Shown in pieces: positions 1 through 8,704 of a DNA stretch of 64,000 bases. The stretch comes from Dyella flagellata (GTDB lineage: Bacteria; Pseudomonadota; Gammaproteobacteria; Xanthomonadales; Rhodanobacteraceae), in assembly GCF_030160275.1 (NCBI RefSeq), contig NZ_BSOA01000018.1:186001-250000 (forward strand), in the 5' to 3' direction. Position 1 is the stretch's first letter, and every line of letters starts with the position of its first letter. Made by a program: the position numbers and the translations under genes. The notes beneath the pieces are model-generated. The model made no database searches, had not been told where the DNA came from, and saw nothing but the letters and a program-made list of their open reading frames with translations.

Positions 1-797
1 GCGAAGTGACCGATCGCCTGCAACAGATCGTGCAGATGGGGCACCGTCAGCTTTACCGCCCGCCGGCGCCGCGCTGGCATAAATTGGCGATGTTCCTGGT
101 CGCAGACTTCCCTCGGCTGGTGCGGCAGCAGTGGCGCTACATGCTGGTGGCGCTGTTCTTGCTGTACGCGCCGGCGGTGGTGGCCTATGTGCTGATCCTG
201 TGGAAGCCCGCGCTGGCGCATTCGCTGTTCACGACGCGACAACTGGCTGACTTCGACAAGATGTACGACCCCGCCAACAGTCACATCGGGCGCAGCAGCG
301 GCACCGATTTGCAGATGTTCGGTTACTACATCATGAACAACGTCAGTATCGCGTTTCGCACCTTCGCATCGGGCTTGCTGTTTGGTGTGGGAGCCATCTA
401 CGTGCTGGCGGCGAACGGCGTCGTTATCGGTGGCGTGGCGGGCCATCTGAATGCCATCGGCTATGGCGGGCCGTTCTGGCGCTTCGTAGTCGGGCATTCG
501 GGTTTCGAACTCACCGCCATCGTGATTGCCGGCGGTGCCGGTTTGCAATTCGGTTTGAGTTTGCTGGCGCCCGGTCGCCTGCCGCGCGAGCTGGCGTTGC
601 GCCGCGCGGCGTGGATAGGCGCGCGCCTGGCCATGGGAGCGTTCGCGATGCTCATCGCCGCAGCCTTCATCGAAGCATATTGGTCTTCGATCGCCTCGCT
701 ACCGGATGTGGTTAAATTCGGCAGCGGAGCGTGCATCTGGTTGCTGGTATTGTGGTGGCTTATGCGCGGCGGAGCAGGGAGCAAGCATGCAGCTTGA
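1..797 (+). CDS. SpoIIM-like (stage II sporulation protein M family) membrane protein, 5' end outside window
   Basis: The reading frame is open to the left edge, so the N-terminus is missing; about 264 residues are visible against roughly 330 usual for the family (family knowledge). Visible hydrophobic segments lie near residues 45-65, 115-140, 165-190 and 205-225 and near the C-terminus, in the pattern of the SpoIIM/DUF95 integral membrane family. The name is historical: in non-sporulating proteobacteria these proteins sit in MoxR/DUF58 operons and have no proven role. The stop codon lies 11 bases inside the next gene, so the two are translationally coupled. The GTG at position 6 is only an artefact of the window edge and should not be read as the start. 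Confidence 0.8.
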   Translation, partial: EVTDRLQQIVQMGHRQLYRPPAPRWHKLAMFLVADFPRLVRQQWRYMLVALFLLYAPAVVAYVLILWKPALAHSLFTTRQLADFDKMYDPANSHIGRSSGTDLQMFGYYIMNNVSIAFRTFASGLLFGVGAIYVLAANGVVIGGVAGHLNAIGYGGPFWRFVVGHSGFELTAIVIAGGAGLQFGLSLLAPGRLPRELALRRAAWIGARLAMGAFAMLIAAAFIEAYWSSIASLPDVVKFGSGACIWLLVLWWLMRGGAGSKHAA

Positions 798-2298
798 GCG
801 CATCGGTGTAGCGCTGCGTCCGCGTACGCCGCAGGAAGCGATGGATCTGGGCATGGCCATGTTGCGGGCGCACGCGCGCCCGGTATGGTCTGCCTGGCTA
901 CTGTTCACGCTGCCGATATTTCTGTTGTGCCAACTGCTGGCATGGTGGCTGGCCATGCCATGGCTGGGCTTGCTGCTGCCATGGTGGCTGCGTCCGTTGT
1001 TCGATCGCATTCCGCTGTTTGTGCTGTCGCGCGCGGTGTTCGAGCAAGCCCCAAGTTGGCGCGCAACGCTGAAGGGGCAGCGGGCGTGGCCTTGGCGGCG
1101 CACCCTGGCTGGCTTGACCTGGCTGCGCGTGGATACCAATCGCTCACTGCGCCTGCCGATGGAGCTGCTGGAGGGCGTCGGGCCGAAACAGCGACGGGCA
1201 CGCTGGCGTGTACTGAGCCGGCCGTTGGTCGGCGTGGCCAGTGGCCTGACCTGGACCTCAATCGCCTTCGAACTGGTGATTTCGCTCAGCCTCGGCATTT
1301 TCGCGCTGTGGCTGGTGCCGAGCGAAGCATTGCCTGATTCCATGCGTAGCTTGAATCAGGCGCTGAGCCTGCCGGCGTTTCGGCATGCGCTGGTATGGAT
1401 CGCCTCGGGCTTGATCTATGTATCGATGAGCATCGTCGAGCCGCTCTACGTGGCGGCCGGTTTCGCGCTGTATCTCAACCGCCGTACCCAACTGGAAGGA
1501 TGGGACATCGATCTGGCGTTCCGGCGCTTGCGACAGCGCCTGGTGGAAGCTGGCATGGCCTTGGCGCTGTTTGTTTGCGTGATGTGCCTGCCGACCTTCG
1601 CACATGCGGCGGACCAGCCGGCCGGTGCCGATCGCACGCCGCCGCAAAGCATCGCGGAGGTTTTTCATCAGCCGGTCAACGACAAAGATGCGTTGTTCGC
1701 CAGCGCAGCTGCCAGCGTCTATCGCGATGCCCGTTTCGGTCAGTCGCGCAAAGTGCAGCACTGGGTAAGACGCACCCCGGCGACACCGCAAGCTGACGCA
1801 TCCTCGCTCGGCGGGATGTTCGCCAACTTTGGCGCGGGTCTTTTGAATATGCTGCTATGGGGTCTGCTGGCGGTCATCGTGAGCGCATTGATCGTGTTCG
1901 CGCTGCGCCATTGGCGTTTCGTGAAACCGGCTCCGGTGGAGCGCAGCGAGGCGCCAAGGCCGCTACACAGCAGCGTGCAGGAGCTGCCGTTGCCGGAAGA
2001 TCTTGCCGCCGCCGTGCGCGAGCTTTGGCGTGGCGGCGGCCGCCGCGAGGCCCTGGCTTTGCTCTATCGCGGTAGCGTGCAGCGCGCCGCCGCGGTGCTG
2101 CACATGCAGCCGCCGATTGATGCGACGGAATCCGATTGGCTGCGGTACGCGCGCAATATGGACGACTCGGCGCGACGCGAGCGGCTGATCGCCATCGTGC
2201 GCACCTGGCAATTTGCTGCCTACGCCGACCGCTATCCCGATGACGCCGGCATCGATGCCCTGTTATCGGGTTGGCCGGCGCAGCAGGCGGCGCGATGA
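787..2298 (+). CDS. DUF4129 domain membrane protein of the MoxR/DUF58 operon
   Basis: A 503-residue protein with several membrane segments (about residues 35-75, 160-190, 210-235, 250-275 and 350-372). Its hydrophilic C-terminal region (about 400-500) contains the Trp/Arg-rich 'RELWRGGGRREALALLYRG' type motif typical of DUF4129, a domain usually found next to MoxR ATPases and DUF58 proteins. I chose the ATG at 787 because the open frame upstream of it (from 706) lies entirely inside the SpoIIM gene, and the overlap of 11 bases fits the tight coupling seen throughout this operon. A periplasmic loop between about 275 and 350 follows an AHA-type sequence that resembles an internal signal. Molecular function is unknown; a role in envelope homeostasis is inferred from context. 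Confidence 0.8.
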   Translation: MQLERIGVALRPRTPQEAMDLGMAMLRAHARPVWSAWLLFTLPIFLLCQLLAWWLAMPWLGLLLPWWLRPLFDRIPLFVLSRAVFEQAPSWRATLKGQRAWPWRRTLAGLTWLRVDTNRSLRLPMELLEGVGPKQRRARWRVLSRPLVGVASGLTWTSIAFELVISLSLGIFALWLVPSEALPDSMRSLNQALSLPAFRHALVWIASGLIYVSMSIVEPLYVAAGFALYLNRRTQLEGWDIDLAFRRLRQRLVEAGMALALFVCVMCLPTFAHAADQPAGADRTPPQSIAEVFHQPVNDKDALFASAAASVYRDARFGQSRKVQHWVRRTPATPQADASSLGGMFANFGAGLLNMLLWGLLAVIVSALIVFALRHWRFVKPAPVERSEAPRPLHSSVQELPLPEDLAAAVRELWRGGGRREALALLYRGSVQRAAAVLHMQPPIDATESDWLRYARNMDDSARRERLIAIVRTWQFAAYADRYPDDAGIDALLSGWPAQQAAR

Positions 2299-3425
2299 AA
2301 ATCGATTCGCGTCTTGCGGCTGCATTGATCGTGCTGGGCGTGATCGTGCTGGGTAGCGCCTTGTTCTTTGGCACGTACAAGCGTGAGTGGACGACGGAAA
2401 CTACGGCTACTTCCGGTGAGGCGCGCTATAACCGTTTTTTCGCGCTCCAGCAGGTGCTGCAAAACATGGGGCAGCCTGCCAGCAGCAGTGTTTTGCTCGA
2501 CCGGGTTCTGCCTTCGCTTGAACCTGGCGACACCGTGGTCATTGGCGATGACGTGGGCCGCATCAAGCCTGTGCAGGCGCAACGGCTTGCTGCCTGGGTG
2601 CGCACAGGCGGCCACCTGGTCTTCGCCCCAGCTTCCTATGGCAGTCGCGACGTACCGTTGCTTGAAGCGTTCGGATGGTTGGGCGATCAAAAAAAGCCCG
2701 GCCTGCTCTGCGCGACGCTCTCGACCGGCGTGACCGCGCAGGCCGATGCCGCAGAGCGATCGATGATCTTGTGCGGCACGGGTTTTCATCTGCAGGCGCA
2801 GGCGCGCGCCGAGCTGGTCATTGGCGATAACGTTGGCAAGGGACTGCTTTTTGCCCGTGTAAAGGAAGGCCGTGGCACGGTCAGCCTGCTGAGTAACCTG
2901 GGCGCGCTTTCGGGCCACGAATTGAAGCACCTTCCCGAACAGCTATTTGCCCAGCGCCTGCTGGCACCCAACTTTGGTCGCGGTCACTTTTATCTGCTGT
3001 ACGAACTTGTAGGCGGCTCGTTCTGGGTGAATCTATTCGTGCGTGGCTGGCCGGCGTTGTTTGCCTCCCTGTTGCTCATACTTGGCTGGATGGCTGTGCG
3101 TAGCGAGCGCTTTGGCCCGCTGGCGCCGGCGCCTGACACGCATCGCCGTGCATTGCTGGAGCACATCCATGCGGTGGGCGAATTCCTGTTTCGCCGCGAT
3201 GGCGGTCGCAGCCTGCATCGCCTGGCCTGCGAATCCATCCTGGCGCGCCTGCGCCGCAGCGATCCGGCCAGCGCCATGCTCGGCGATGAAGAGCTTTACG
3301 CATGGCTGGCGCAACGCAGCCGGCTCGAACCTGCACGTATCCGATACGCTTTTCGCTCGCCCGCGAACGCCACCGCGTTTCGCAGCAGCATGACCATCCT
3401 GGCGCGGCTAAGGAGCCACTTATGA
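2295..3425 (+). CDS. DUF4350 domain protein, single-span membrane component of the MoxR operon
   Basis: A 376-residue protein that begins with an N-terminal hydrophobic segment (residues 6-27). A roughly 220-residue soluble region follows, resembling a Rossmann-like DUF4350 fold ('VVIGDDVGRI', 'AAWVRTGGHLVF'). A second membrane helix lies near 250-270, and a charged C-terminal tail is rich in His and Arg. The ATG overlaps the upstream TGA by four bases (ATGA), and the gene's own TGA overlaps the moxR start in the same way. The family has no established biochemical activity. The gene order DUF4129-DUF4350-MoxR-DUF58 is common in Xanthomonadales, which supports the assignment more strongly than any motif. 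Confidence 0.78.
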   Translation: MKIDSRLAAALIVLGVIVLGSALFFGTYKREWTTETTATSGEARYNRFFALQQVLQNMGQPASSSVLLDRVLPSLEPGDTVVIGDDVGRIKPVQAQRLAAWVRTGGHLVFAPASYGSRDVPLLEAFGWLGDQKKPGLLCATLSTGVTAQADAAERSMILCGTGFHLQAQARAELVIGDNVGKGLLFARVKEGRGTVSLLSNLGALSGHELKHLPEQLFAQRLLAPNFGRGHFYLLYELVGGSFWVNLFVRGWPALFASLLLILGWMAVRSERFGPLAPAPDTHRRALLEHIHAVGEFLFRRDGGRSLHRLACESILARLRRSDPASAMLGDEELYAWLAQRSRLEPARIRYAFRSPANATAFRSSMTILARLRSHL

Positions 3426-4414
3426 CGACAGAAACCCTAGCGCCCGCGGCGCCGATGACGGTCCAAATCATACATGCGCGGACCCAGGCATTGCGGCAGC
3501 AAGTGGCGCATGCCTTCATCGGCCAGGGCGAGGTATTCGACCAGGTGCTGATGGCGTTGCTTGCCGGCGGCCATGTACTGATCGAGGGCGTGCCCGGACT
3601 TGGCAAGACCTTGCTGGTGCGCGCATTGGCCGCGGCAATGAGCTGCAGCTTCGGACGCATCCAGTTCACACCCGACCTGATGCCCACCGACGTGACGGGA
3701 CACGCGATCTACGATGTGAAGGCGGAGCGTTTCCAGATCCGCCGCGGCCCGGTGTTCGCCAATCTGCTGCTGGCCGATGAGATCAATCGAGCGCCGGCCA
3801 AGACGCAGGCGGCCTTGCTGGAAGCGATGCAGGAAGGGCAGGCCACCATCGAGGGACGCCGCTTTCCGCTACCGAAGCCGTTCATGGTGGTGGCTACGCA
3901 GAATCCGATCGAGCAGGAGGGGACCTATCCGCTGCCCGAAGCGCAGCTCGATCGATTCCTGATCAAGGTGCTGATCAACTATCCCTCGTTGGAGGACGAG
4001 AAGAGCATGGTGGAGAAGGTACTGAGCGGCAAGGTTGCCGCCGACCTCGATGTCTCGCGCGTGCAGCAGGTGATGACGCAGGAGGAACTGCTGGCGATGC
4101 AGCAAGGCGTGGCGCATATGCACATGGATCCCGCGGTTACGGACTACGCCGTGCGCATTGCGCGTGCCACGCGCGAGTGGCCGGCCGTGCTGGGAGGCGC
4201 GGGTCCACGTGGTGGCCTGGCCTTGGCGCGTCTGGCGCGCGCGCATGCCGCCATGGACGGCAGGGACTTCGTCACGCCGGATGACGTGCGTACGGTTGCG
4301 CTGCCGGCGTTGCGTCATCGCCTGATGCTGGCGCCCGAAGCCCTGGTCGAACGGCAACGTCCGGATGATGTGATCCGCGCATTGCTGCACAAGGTCGCCG
4401 CGCCACGGCAATGA
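3422..4414 (+). CDS. MoxR family AAA+ ATPase
   Basis: A 330-residue AAA+ ATPase of the MoxR/RavA clade. The Walker A motif GVPGLGKT is at residues 56-63, Walker B LLLADE at about 115-120, and the sensor 1 region VVATQNPIEQEGTYPLPEAQ at about 156-175, all strongly matching the family consensus. MoxR proteins are thought to act as chaperones that help assemble or activate partner complexes, often VWA or DUF58 proteins encoded next door. The start at 3422 was chosen because it gives the standard length and an ATGA overlap with the DUF4350 stop; the longer open frame upstream is inside that gene. The downstream DUF58 gene also overlaps by four bases. Confidence 0.93.
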   Translation: MTTETLAPAAPMTVQIIHARTQALRQQVAHAFIGQGEVFDQVLMALLAGGHVLIEGVPGLGKTLLVRALAAAMSCSFGRIQFTPDLMPTDVTGHAIYDVKAERFQIRRGPVFANLLLADEINRAPAKTQAALLEAMQEGQATIEGRRFPLPKPFMVVATQNPIEQEGTYPLPEAQLDRFLIKVLINYPSLEDEKSMVEKVLSGKVAADLDVSRVQQVMTQEELLAMQQGVAHMHMDPAVTDYAVRIARATREWPAVLGGAGPRGGLALARLARAHAAMDGRDFVTPDDVRTVALPALRHRLMLAPEALVERQRPDDVIRALLHKVAAPRQ

Positions 4415-5721
4415 TGCGACCAGGACCACTGCTGCTGTGGCTGTTGTTCGGCTGGACGCTGGTAGGCGTGCTGGCGAGCATTGGCACGATCCCATTGACA
4501 GCCTGGCTGGCATGCGGCGCCGGCTTGGCGTGCATGATGCTCATTGATGCATGGCGCTTGCTACGCACGCCCTCGCCGGCATTGCAGCGCGAGCTTGCGC
4601 CGGTGGTGCCACTGGGCCTGGACATGTACGTGCGCTTGCGCCTGCAGTCCGCCAAGCAATCGCTGCGAATAGTCGACGTGCACGATTTGCATCCAGGTGG
4701 TTGGCCGGTACGGGGTTTGCCCCATCGATTCCCGTTGCCCATGCAGGCCGCGTACGCGTTCGAGTACACGCTGACCCCTGGCGAGCGCGGGCCTGCCGTC
4801 TTTGCAGGTTGCCATTTGCGGCTTCATTCGGCGTGGCGCTTGTGGTCGCAGCGCCGCACGCTCGATGTGGTGAACAGCGTGCGTGTGTATCCGAATTTCG
4901 CGCCGCTGGCCGAGTTGGCCGGTCTCAGTGTCGAGCTTGCCTCGCACGCCATCGGTGCGCGTTTGCAGCGACGGCGCGGCGAAGGCACCGAATTCCAGGA
5001 ATTGCGCGACTACCGTGTCGGCGACAGCATGCGCAAGATCGATTGGAAAGCCACGGCGCGCATCGGTCATTTCATCTCGCGGGAATATCGCGAAGAACGC
5101 AACCAGCAGATCGTGCTGCTGCTCGACTGTGGTCGCCGCATGCTGGCACGGGATGGTGCCATCTCGCATTTCGATCACGTGCTGAACGCTTCGCTGTCAT
5201 TGGCGTACATCACCATGCGCGAAGGCGATGCGGTGGGCTTGCTCGCTTGCACCGGGCGTACACAGCGCTGGCTGCCCCCGCAGCGGGATAGTGGCGGCAT
5301 GGACCTACTGTTGGGCACAGGTTACGACTTGCAGGCGACTTCCGCGCCTACCGATTATCTTGCCGCGGCAAGGGCTCTGCAGGAACGGCAGCGGCGACGT
5401 GCATTGGTGATTCTTGTGACCAATGTGCGCGACGAAGACGACAGTGAACTTGCCATGGCGGTGACGATGCTGGCGCAACGTCATTTGGTGCTGGTGGCAA
5501 GTTTACGCGAGCAGGCGGTGGAGCGGGCCGCCAACGATGGCGGCGACAACCTGGAGGCTGCCATCCGCAGTGCGTCCGCCATGCATTATTTGGCGGGGCG
5601 CGAGCGCGTGCATGATGACCTAAACCGGCGCGGGGTGATGACGCTGGATGTGGAGTGTGCGCAGTTGTCGGGGGCATTGATCGAACGCTATCTGCGGCTC
5701 AAGCGGGAAAGCAGGCTTTAG
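4411..5721 (+). CDS. DUF58 domain-containing protein
   Basis: A 436-residue protein and the last gene of the coupled operon. Two N-terminal hydrophobic segments (about 5-24 and 28-46) are followed by an extracytoplasmic or cytoplasmic beta-rich part. The signature DUF58 block lies at about 190-244, where the family consensus EFxxLRxYxxGDxxRxIDWKAxAR is clear. The C-terminal half resembles a von Willebrand A-like fold ('IVLLLDCGRRM', residues 234-244). DUF58 proteins are the usual partners of MoxR ATPases. No transcription terminator with a T-run is obvious between this gene and the convergent gre gene 67 bases downstream. Confidence 0.9.
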   Translation: MMRPGPLLLWLLFGWTLVGVLASIGTIPLTAWLACGAGLACMMLIDAWRLLRTPSPALQRELAPVVPLGLDMYVRLRLQSAKQSLRIVDVHDLHPGGWPVRGLPHRFPLPMQAAYAFEYTLTPGERGPAVFAGCHLRLHSAWRLWSQRRTLDVVNSVRVYPNFAPLAELAGLSVELASHAIGARLQRRRGEGTEFQELRDYRVGDSMRKIDWKATARIGHFISREYREERNQQIVLLLDCGRRMLARDGAISHFDHVLNASLSLAYITMREGDAVGLLACTGRTQRWLPPQRDSGGMDLLLGTGYDLQATSAPTDYLAAARALQERQRRRALVILVTNVRDEDDSELAMAVTMLAQRHLVLVASLREQAVERAANDGGDNLEAAIRSASAMHYLAGRERVHDDLNRRGVMTLDVECAQLSGALIERYLRLKRESRL

Positions 5722-5788
5722 GGGGCGCTGTCTATTCCTCGTGTCACACCCTGCGGTGACCGGTATGAAGATGCAGATCGGACGCTAC

Positions 5789-6286
5789 CTACACGTAGTC
5801 GATCCGCAGCACCTCGATCATCATGTCCCCCGCCGGCCGCTGCCAGCTCACCTCATCACCCACCCGCGCGCCCAGCAATGCGGCCGCCAGCGGCGATACA
5901 TAGCTGACCAGTCCATGTTCCGCATCGGCCTCGTCCTCGCCCACGATTTGCCAGCGCCGCTCACCCTCTCCGCTGTCCACCGTAACGGTCGCTCCGAACG
6001 CGACGCGATCGTGCGGCTGTTTGGACAGGTCGACTTTCACGGCGCTGGCGACACGCGCATGGAGATAGCGCAGTTCGCGTTCCAGTGCATTGAGTTCGTT
6101 GCGCTGGTCAAGCGCGTCCTGCTCGTTCGCCTTCAAGGCGTCGTGACGGGCAGTGGCTTTGTCCAGGCGTTCGCGCAGCAGGGTCAGGCCGCGTGAGGTC
6201 ACGTAATTGGGGTGCGCGCTGATCGGCAGTTCGGGCAATGCTTCGGGAGTATCGCCATCATCGTCTTTTACGAAGGCTCGGCTCAT
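5789..6286 (-). CDS. GreA/GreB-type transcription elongation factor with shortened coiled coil
   Basis: A 165-residue protein. The C-terminal part (about 95-165) matches the FKBP-like Gre domain ('RWQIVGEDEAD', 'SPLAAALLGARVGDEV'). The N-terminal part (about 28-92) is a coiled coil preceded by an acidic extension beginning MSRAFVKDDDGD. Gre factors normally insert an acidic coiled-coil tip (motif GDxSENxxY) into the RNA polymerase secondary channel to stimulate transcript cleavage. That tip is not present here and the coil is about eight residues shorter than in E. coli GreB. The start is backed by a strong Shine-Dalgarno AAGGAGG. It probably belongs to the GreAB-like subgroup, so classical anti-arrest activity should not be assumed. 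Confidence 0.85.
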   Translation of the reverse strand: MSRAFVKDDDGDTPEALPELPISAHPNYVTSRGLTLLRERLDKATARHDALKANEQDALDQRNELNALERELRYLHARVASAVKVDLSKQPHDRVAFGATVTVDSGEGERRWQIVGEDEADAEHGLVSYVSPLAAALLGARVGDEVSWQRPAGDMMIEVLRIDYV

Positions 6287-6321
6287 GCGGCCCTCCTTTG
6301 GATGTTGAATAAAAACAGATG

Positions 6322-6351
6322 AAGCCGGGCGGTTGCGACGTCGCCCGGCTT
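6322..6351 (-). terminator. Rho-independent terminator of the EF-G-like gene
   Basis: A perfect 10-bp inverted repeat (AAGCCGGGCG at 6322-6331, CGCCCGGCTT at 6342-6351) with a 10-base loop. On the minus strand it is followed by a T-rich stretch (CTGTTTTTATT). It lies 25 bases after the EF-G-like stop codon and before the gre start, so gre probably has its own promoter. Confidence 0.75.
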
Positions 6352-6375
6352 TCTTCAGTGAATCGAGCGGCGGCG

Positions 6376-8415
6376 TCAGTCTTCGTCCAGTTTGGGCTTC
6401 CAGGCTTCGCTGAGCTGGCGCTGGATGGGTGGCGGCACCGGTTCGTAATGGCTGAGATCCAGGCTGTAGCGGCCACGGCCGCCGGTCATGGCCTTCAATT
6501 CGGTCGGGTAATCGGTGAGTTCGGCTAGCGGCGCTTGCGCCTTGATCACGATTTCGCCGCCATGCTTGGCGTCGGTACCCATGATGCGCGCACGCTTGCT
6601 GGCGAGGCCGCCGGTAACGTCGCCTACGTTGGGTTCGGGAATGGCTACCTCGACATCCACGATCGGTTCCAGCACCAGCGGCCGAGCCCTGCCGACCGCA
6701 TCGAGAAACGCTTTCTTGCCGGCAGCGACGAAAGCCACTTCCTTCGAATCGACCGGATGATATTTGCCGTCGTAGACCGTCACGCGCAGATCCTGCAGCG
6801 GATAGCCGGCCACTGCCCCGTTTTCCATCGCTTGGCGCACGCCTTTCTCGATCGCAGGCAGGAACTGCCCAGGAATCACGCCGCCCTTGACCGCGTCGAC
6901 GAACTCGAAGCCCGCCCCGCGGTCGAGCGGATCGACGCGCAGGAATACCTCGCCGAATTGTCCGGCGCCACCGGTTTGTTTTTTGTGACGGTGATGTCCT
7001 TCGGCCGAGGCAGAAATAGTTTCGCGATAGGCAATGCGTGGCGGATGCGTTACCACTTCCACGCCGTAGCGCTCTTTCATGCGCTCGAGCATGATCTTCA
7101 AATGCAGATCAGAAAGACCACGGATCACCGTTTCGTTCAGTTCCTTGTGGTGTTCCACCCGAAAGCAGGGGTCTTCTTCGGCCAGCCGCGAGAGCGCCTG
7201 CGAGAGCTTCTGCTCGTGGCCCTTGTGCTTGGGTTCGAGCGCCAGGGCGAACATCGGTTGCGGAAACTGCATAGGCTCCAGATGGATGCTGTCTTCATCG
7301 TGCGAATCGTGCAGCACGGCGTCGAAATGAAGGTCTTCCACCTTGGCCACGGCGGCTATGTCACCCGGAATGGCCTGCTCCATTTCCGCGTGTGTTCTGC
7401 CATTGAGGCGCAGCAGATGCCCCACTTTGAACGCCTTGCGGTTGTCGTCGATGAACACCTGGCTGTCGCGGCGGATCGTCCCCTGCCACACGCGGAAAAT
7501 GCCGAGCTTGCCCACGAAAGGGTCGTTGACCACCTTGAACACGTCGGCGATCACGTGGGCTTGCGGATCGGGCTCCATCGCGAGCTGCATGTTCTGCGCG
7601 TTGCGAAAGGGCGGCGGATTGGCTTCGGCCGGATTGGGGAGCAGCCGCTCGACGATATCCAGCAATTCGTTCACGCCAACACCGGTGCGTGCACTGGCGA
7701 AGCAGATCGGCACCAGGTGGCCTTCGCGCAGGCACTGCTCGAAGGCATCGTGCAATTGCTGCGGTGTCAGCGCCTCCTCGCCGGCATCCAGATAGGCACC
7801 CATGGTGGCTTCGTTGATTTCCACTACCTGGTCGAGAATCTGTTGGTGGGCTTCGGCCAGCGAGGAAAAATCGGCGGCGCCGTCCTGGTGGAAAAAGCAG
7901 TCCAGCACCTTGCTGCCGTTCTCAGCGGGCAAGTTCACAGGCAGGCACTCGCTGCCGAATTCTTCACGCAAGGCATTGACCAGTCCTGGGAGGTCAGCGC
8001 CCTCGGCATCGATCTTGTTGATAACCAGCAGGCGGGCGAGGTTGCGCTCGCGGGCGCGCTCCATCATCCGCCGCGTGCCGTGTTCAATGCCGTTGGCCGC
8101 GTTTACCACTACAGCCACCGTCTCCACTGCGGCGAAAGCGGACAGCGTGCCGCCGCGGAAATCCGGGTAACCGGCGGTGTCGATCAGATTGATGTGGCAG
8201 GTGTTGCGGTCGATCCCGGCGATGCAGCTGTCGATGGAATGGCCGCGTGCCCTTTCCTGTGGATCGGTATCGGACTGCGTGCTGCCGCGCTCCACCGATC
8301 CGACGGTCTGGATGATGCCTCCGGCTTGCAGCAAGGCTTCGAACAAAGTGGTCTTGCCCACGCCGGCATGACCGGCGAGTGCGAGGTTGCGGATATGTTC
8401 CGTGTGATAGGACAC
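6376..8415 (-). CDS. Elongation factor G-like translational GTPase (EF-G-2 type)
   Basis: A 679-residue protein with full EF-G architecture: G domain with P-loop GHAGVGKT (15-22) and NKID (133-136), then domains II to V. The GTG at 8415 was chosen because AGGAGG lies 8 bases upstream and the length matches EF-G-like proteins of Xanthomonadaceae; the open frame continues 69 codons upstream without a good ribosome binding site. The G3 motif reads DTAGYPDF (79-86), so the catalytic His of canonical EF-G (DTPGHVDF) is Tyr, as in the Thermus EF-G-2 subgroup. The 'RGITI' switch I element is altered to RGHSI. The protein is therefore probably an accessory EF-G rather than the main translocase, whose gene would be expected in the str operon elsewhere. 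Confidence 0.88.
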   Translation of the reverse strand: MSYHTEHIRNLALAGHAGVGKTTLFEALLQAGGIIQTVGSVERGSTQSDTDPQERARGHSIDSCIAGIDRNTCHINLIDTAGYPDFRGGTLSAFAAVETVAVVVNAANGIEHGTRRMMERARERNLARLLVINKIDAEGADLPGLVNALREEFGSECLPVNLPAENGSKVLDCFFHQDGAADFSSLAEAHQQILDQVVEINEATMGAYLDAGEEALTPQQLHDAFEQCLREGHLVPICFASARTGVGVNELLDIVERLLPNPAEANPPPFRNAQNMQLAMEPDPQAHVIADVFKVVNDPFVGKLGIFRVWQGTIRRDSQVFIDDNRKAFKVGHLLRLNGRTHAEMEQAIPGDIAAVAKVEDLHFDAVLHDSHDEDSIHLEPMQFPQPMFALALEPKHKGHEQKLSQALSRLAEEDPCFRVEHHKELNETVIRGLSDLHLKIMLERMKERYGVEVVTHPPRIAYRETISASAEGHHRHKKQTGGAGQFGEVFLRVDPLDRGAGFEFVDAVKGGVIPGQFLPAIEKGVRQAMENGAVAGYPLQDLRVTVYDGKYHPVDSKEVAFVAAGKKAFLDAVGRARPLVLEPIVDVEVAIPEPNVGDVTGGLASKRARIMGTDAKHGGEIVIKAQAPLAELTDYPTELKAMTGGRGRYSLDLSHYEPVPPPIQRQLSEAWKPKLDED

Positions 8416-8704
8416 GATGCGACCCTCCTCTGCTTGAGCCGCCATGGCGGCTGATAGTGGCGGGCCGTCATGGTCGTCCTTGGCGTGTGGACGCAGGGCG
8501 GTCATGGCGGGGGGGGACGGCAGCGGCGCCTGCCGGGCTGCTGCCGTCGGGCTAGCGTTCTCCCATTGGCGGAGATGGTCAAGTTGCAGTGCGAAGACAG
8601 CTTCGCGACAAGCTGCCCGCAACCGTTAACGTCGCGTGATCACGGATGGAACTCTGCCGCCGGGACAGGGTCCGTGTGAGACATCCCGTACCCAGCACCA
8701 GCCA
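8416..8704. promoter_or_regulatory. Divergent intergenic region between the EF-G-like gene and the TonB-like pair
   Basis: This stretch must hold the promoters of the two divergent transcription units. It contains a small perfect hairpin (GCGAAG, ACAG loop, CTTCGC) at 8591-8606 and a G8 run near 8510. No convincing -35/-10 pair stands out by eye. The in-frame GTG at 8636 is an alternative start for the rightward gene and would move its 5' end into this region. Confidence 0.35.

Noticed and set aside
706-786. Upstream start giving a 530-residue DUF4129 protein
   Set aside because: The extra 27 codons lie inside the SpoIIM-like gene; the ATG at 787 fits the operon's overlap pattern.
6535-8454. 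A 639-codon open frame on the plus strand
   Set aside because: It is exactly antisense to the EF-G-like gene, His/Arg/Gly-rich, has no recognisable domain or ribosome binding site, and is explained by GC-rich codon usage of the real gene.
8416-8622. N-terminal extension of the EF-G-like protein
   Set aside because: The GTG at 8415 has AGGAGG upstream and gives the family length; the extension is low in conservation and lacks a ribosome binding site.
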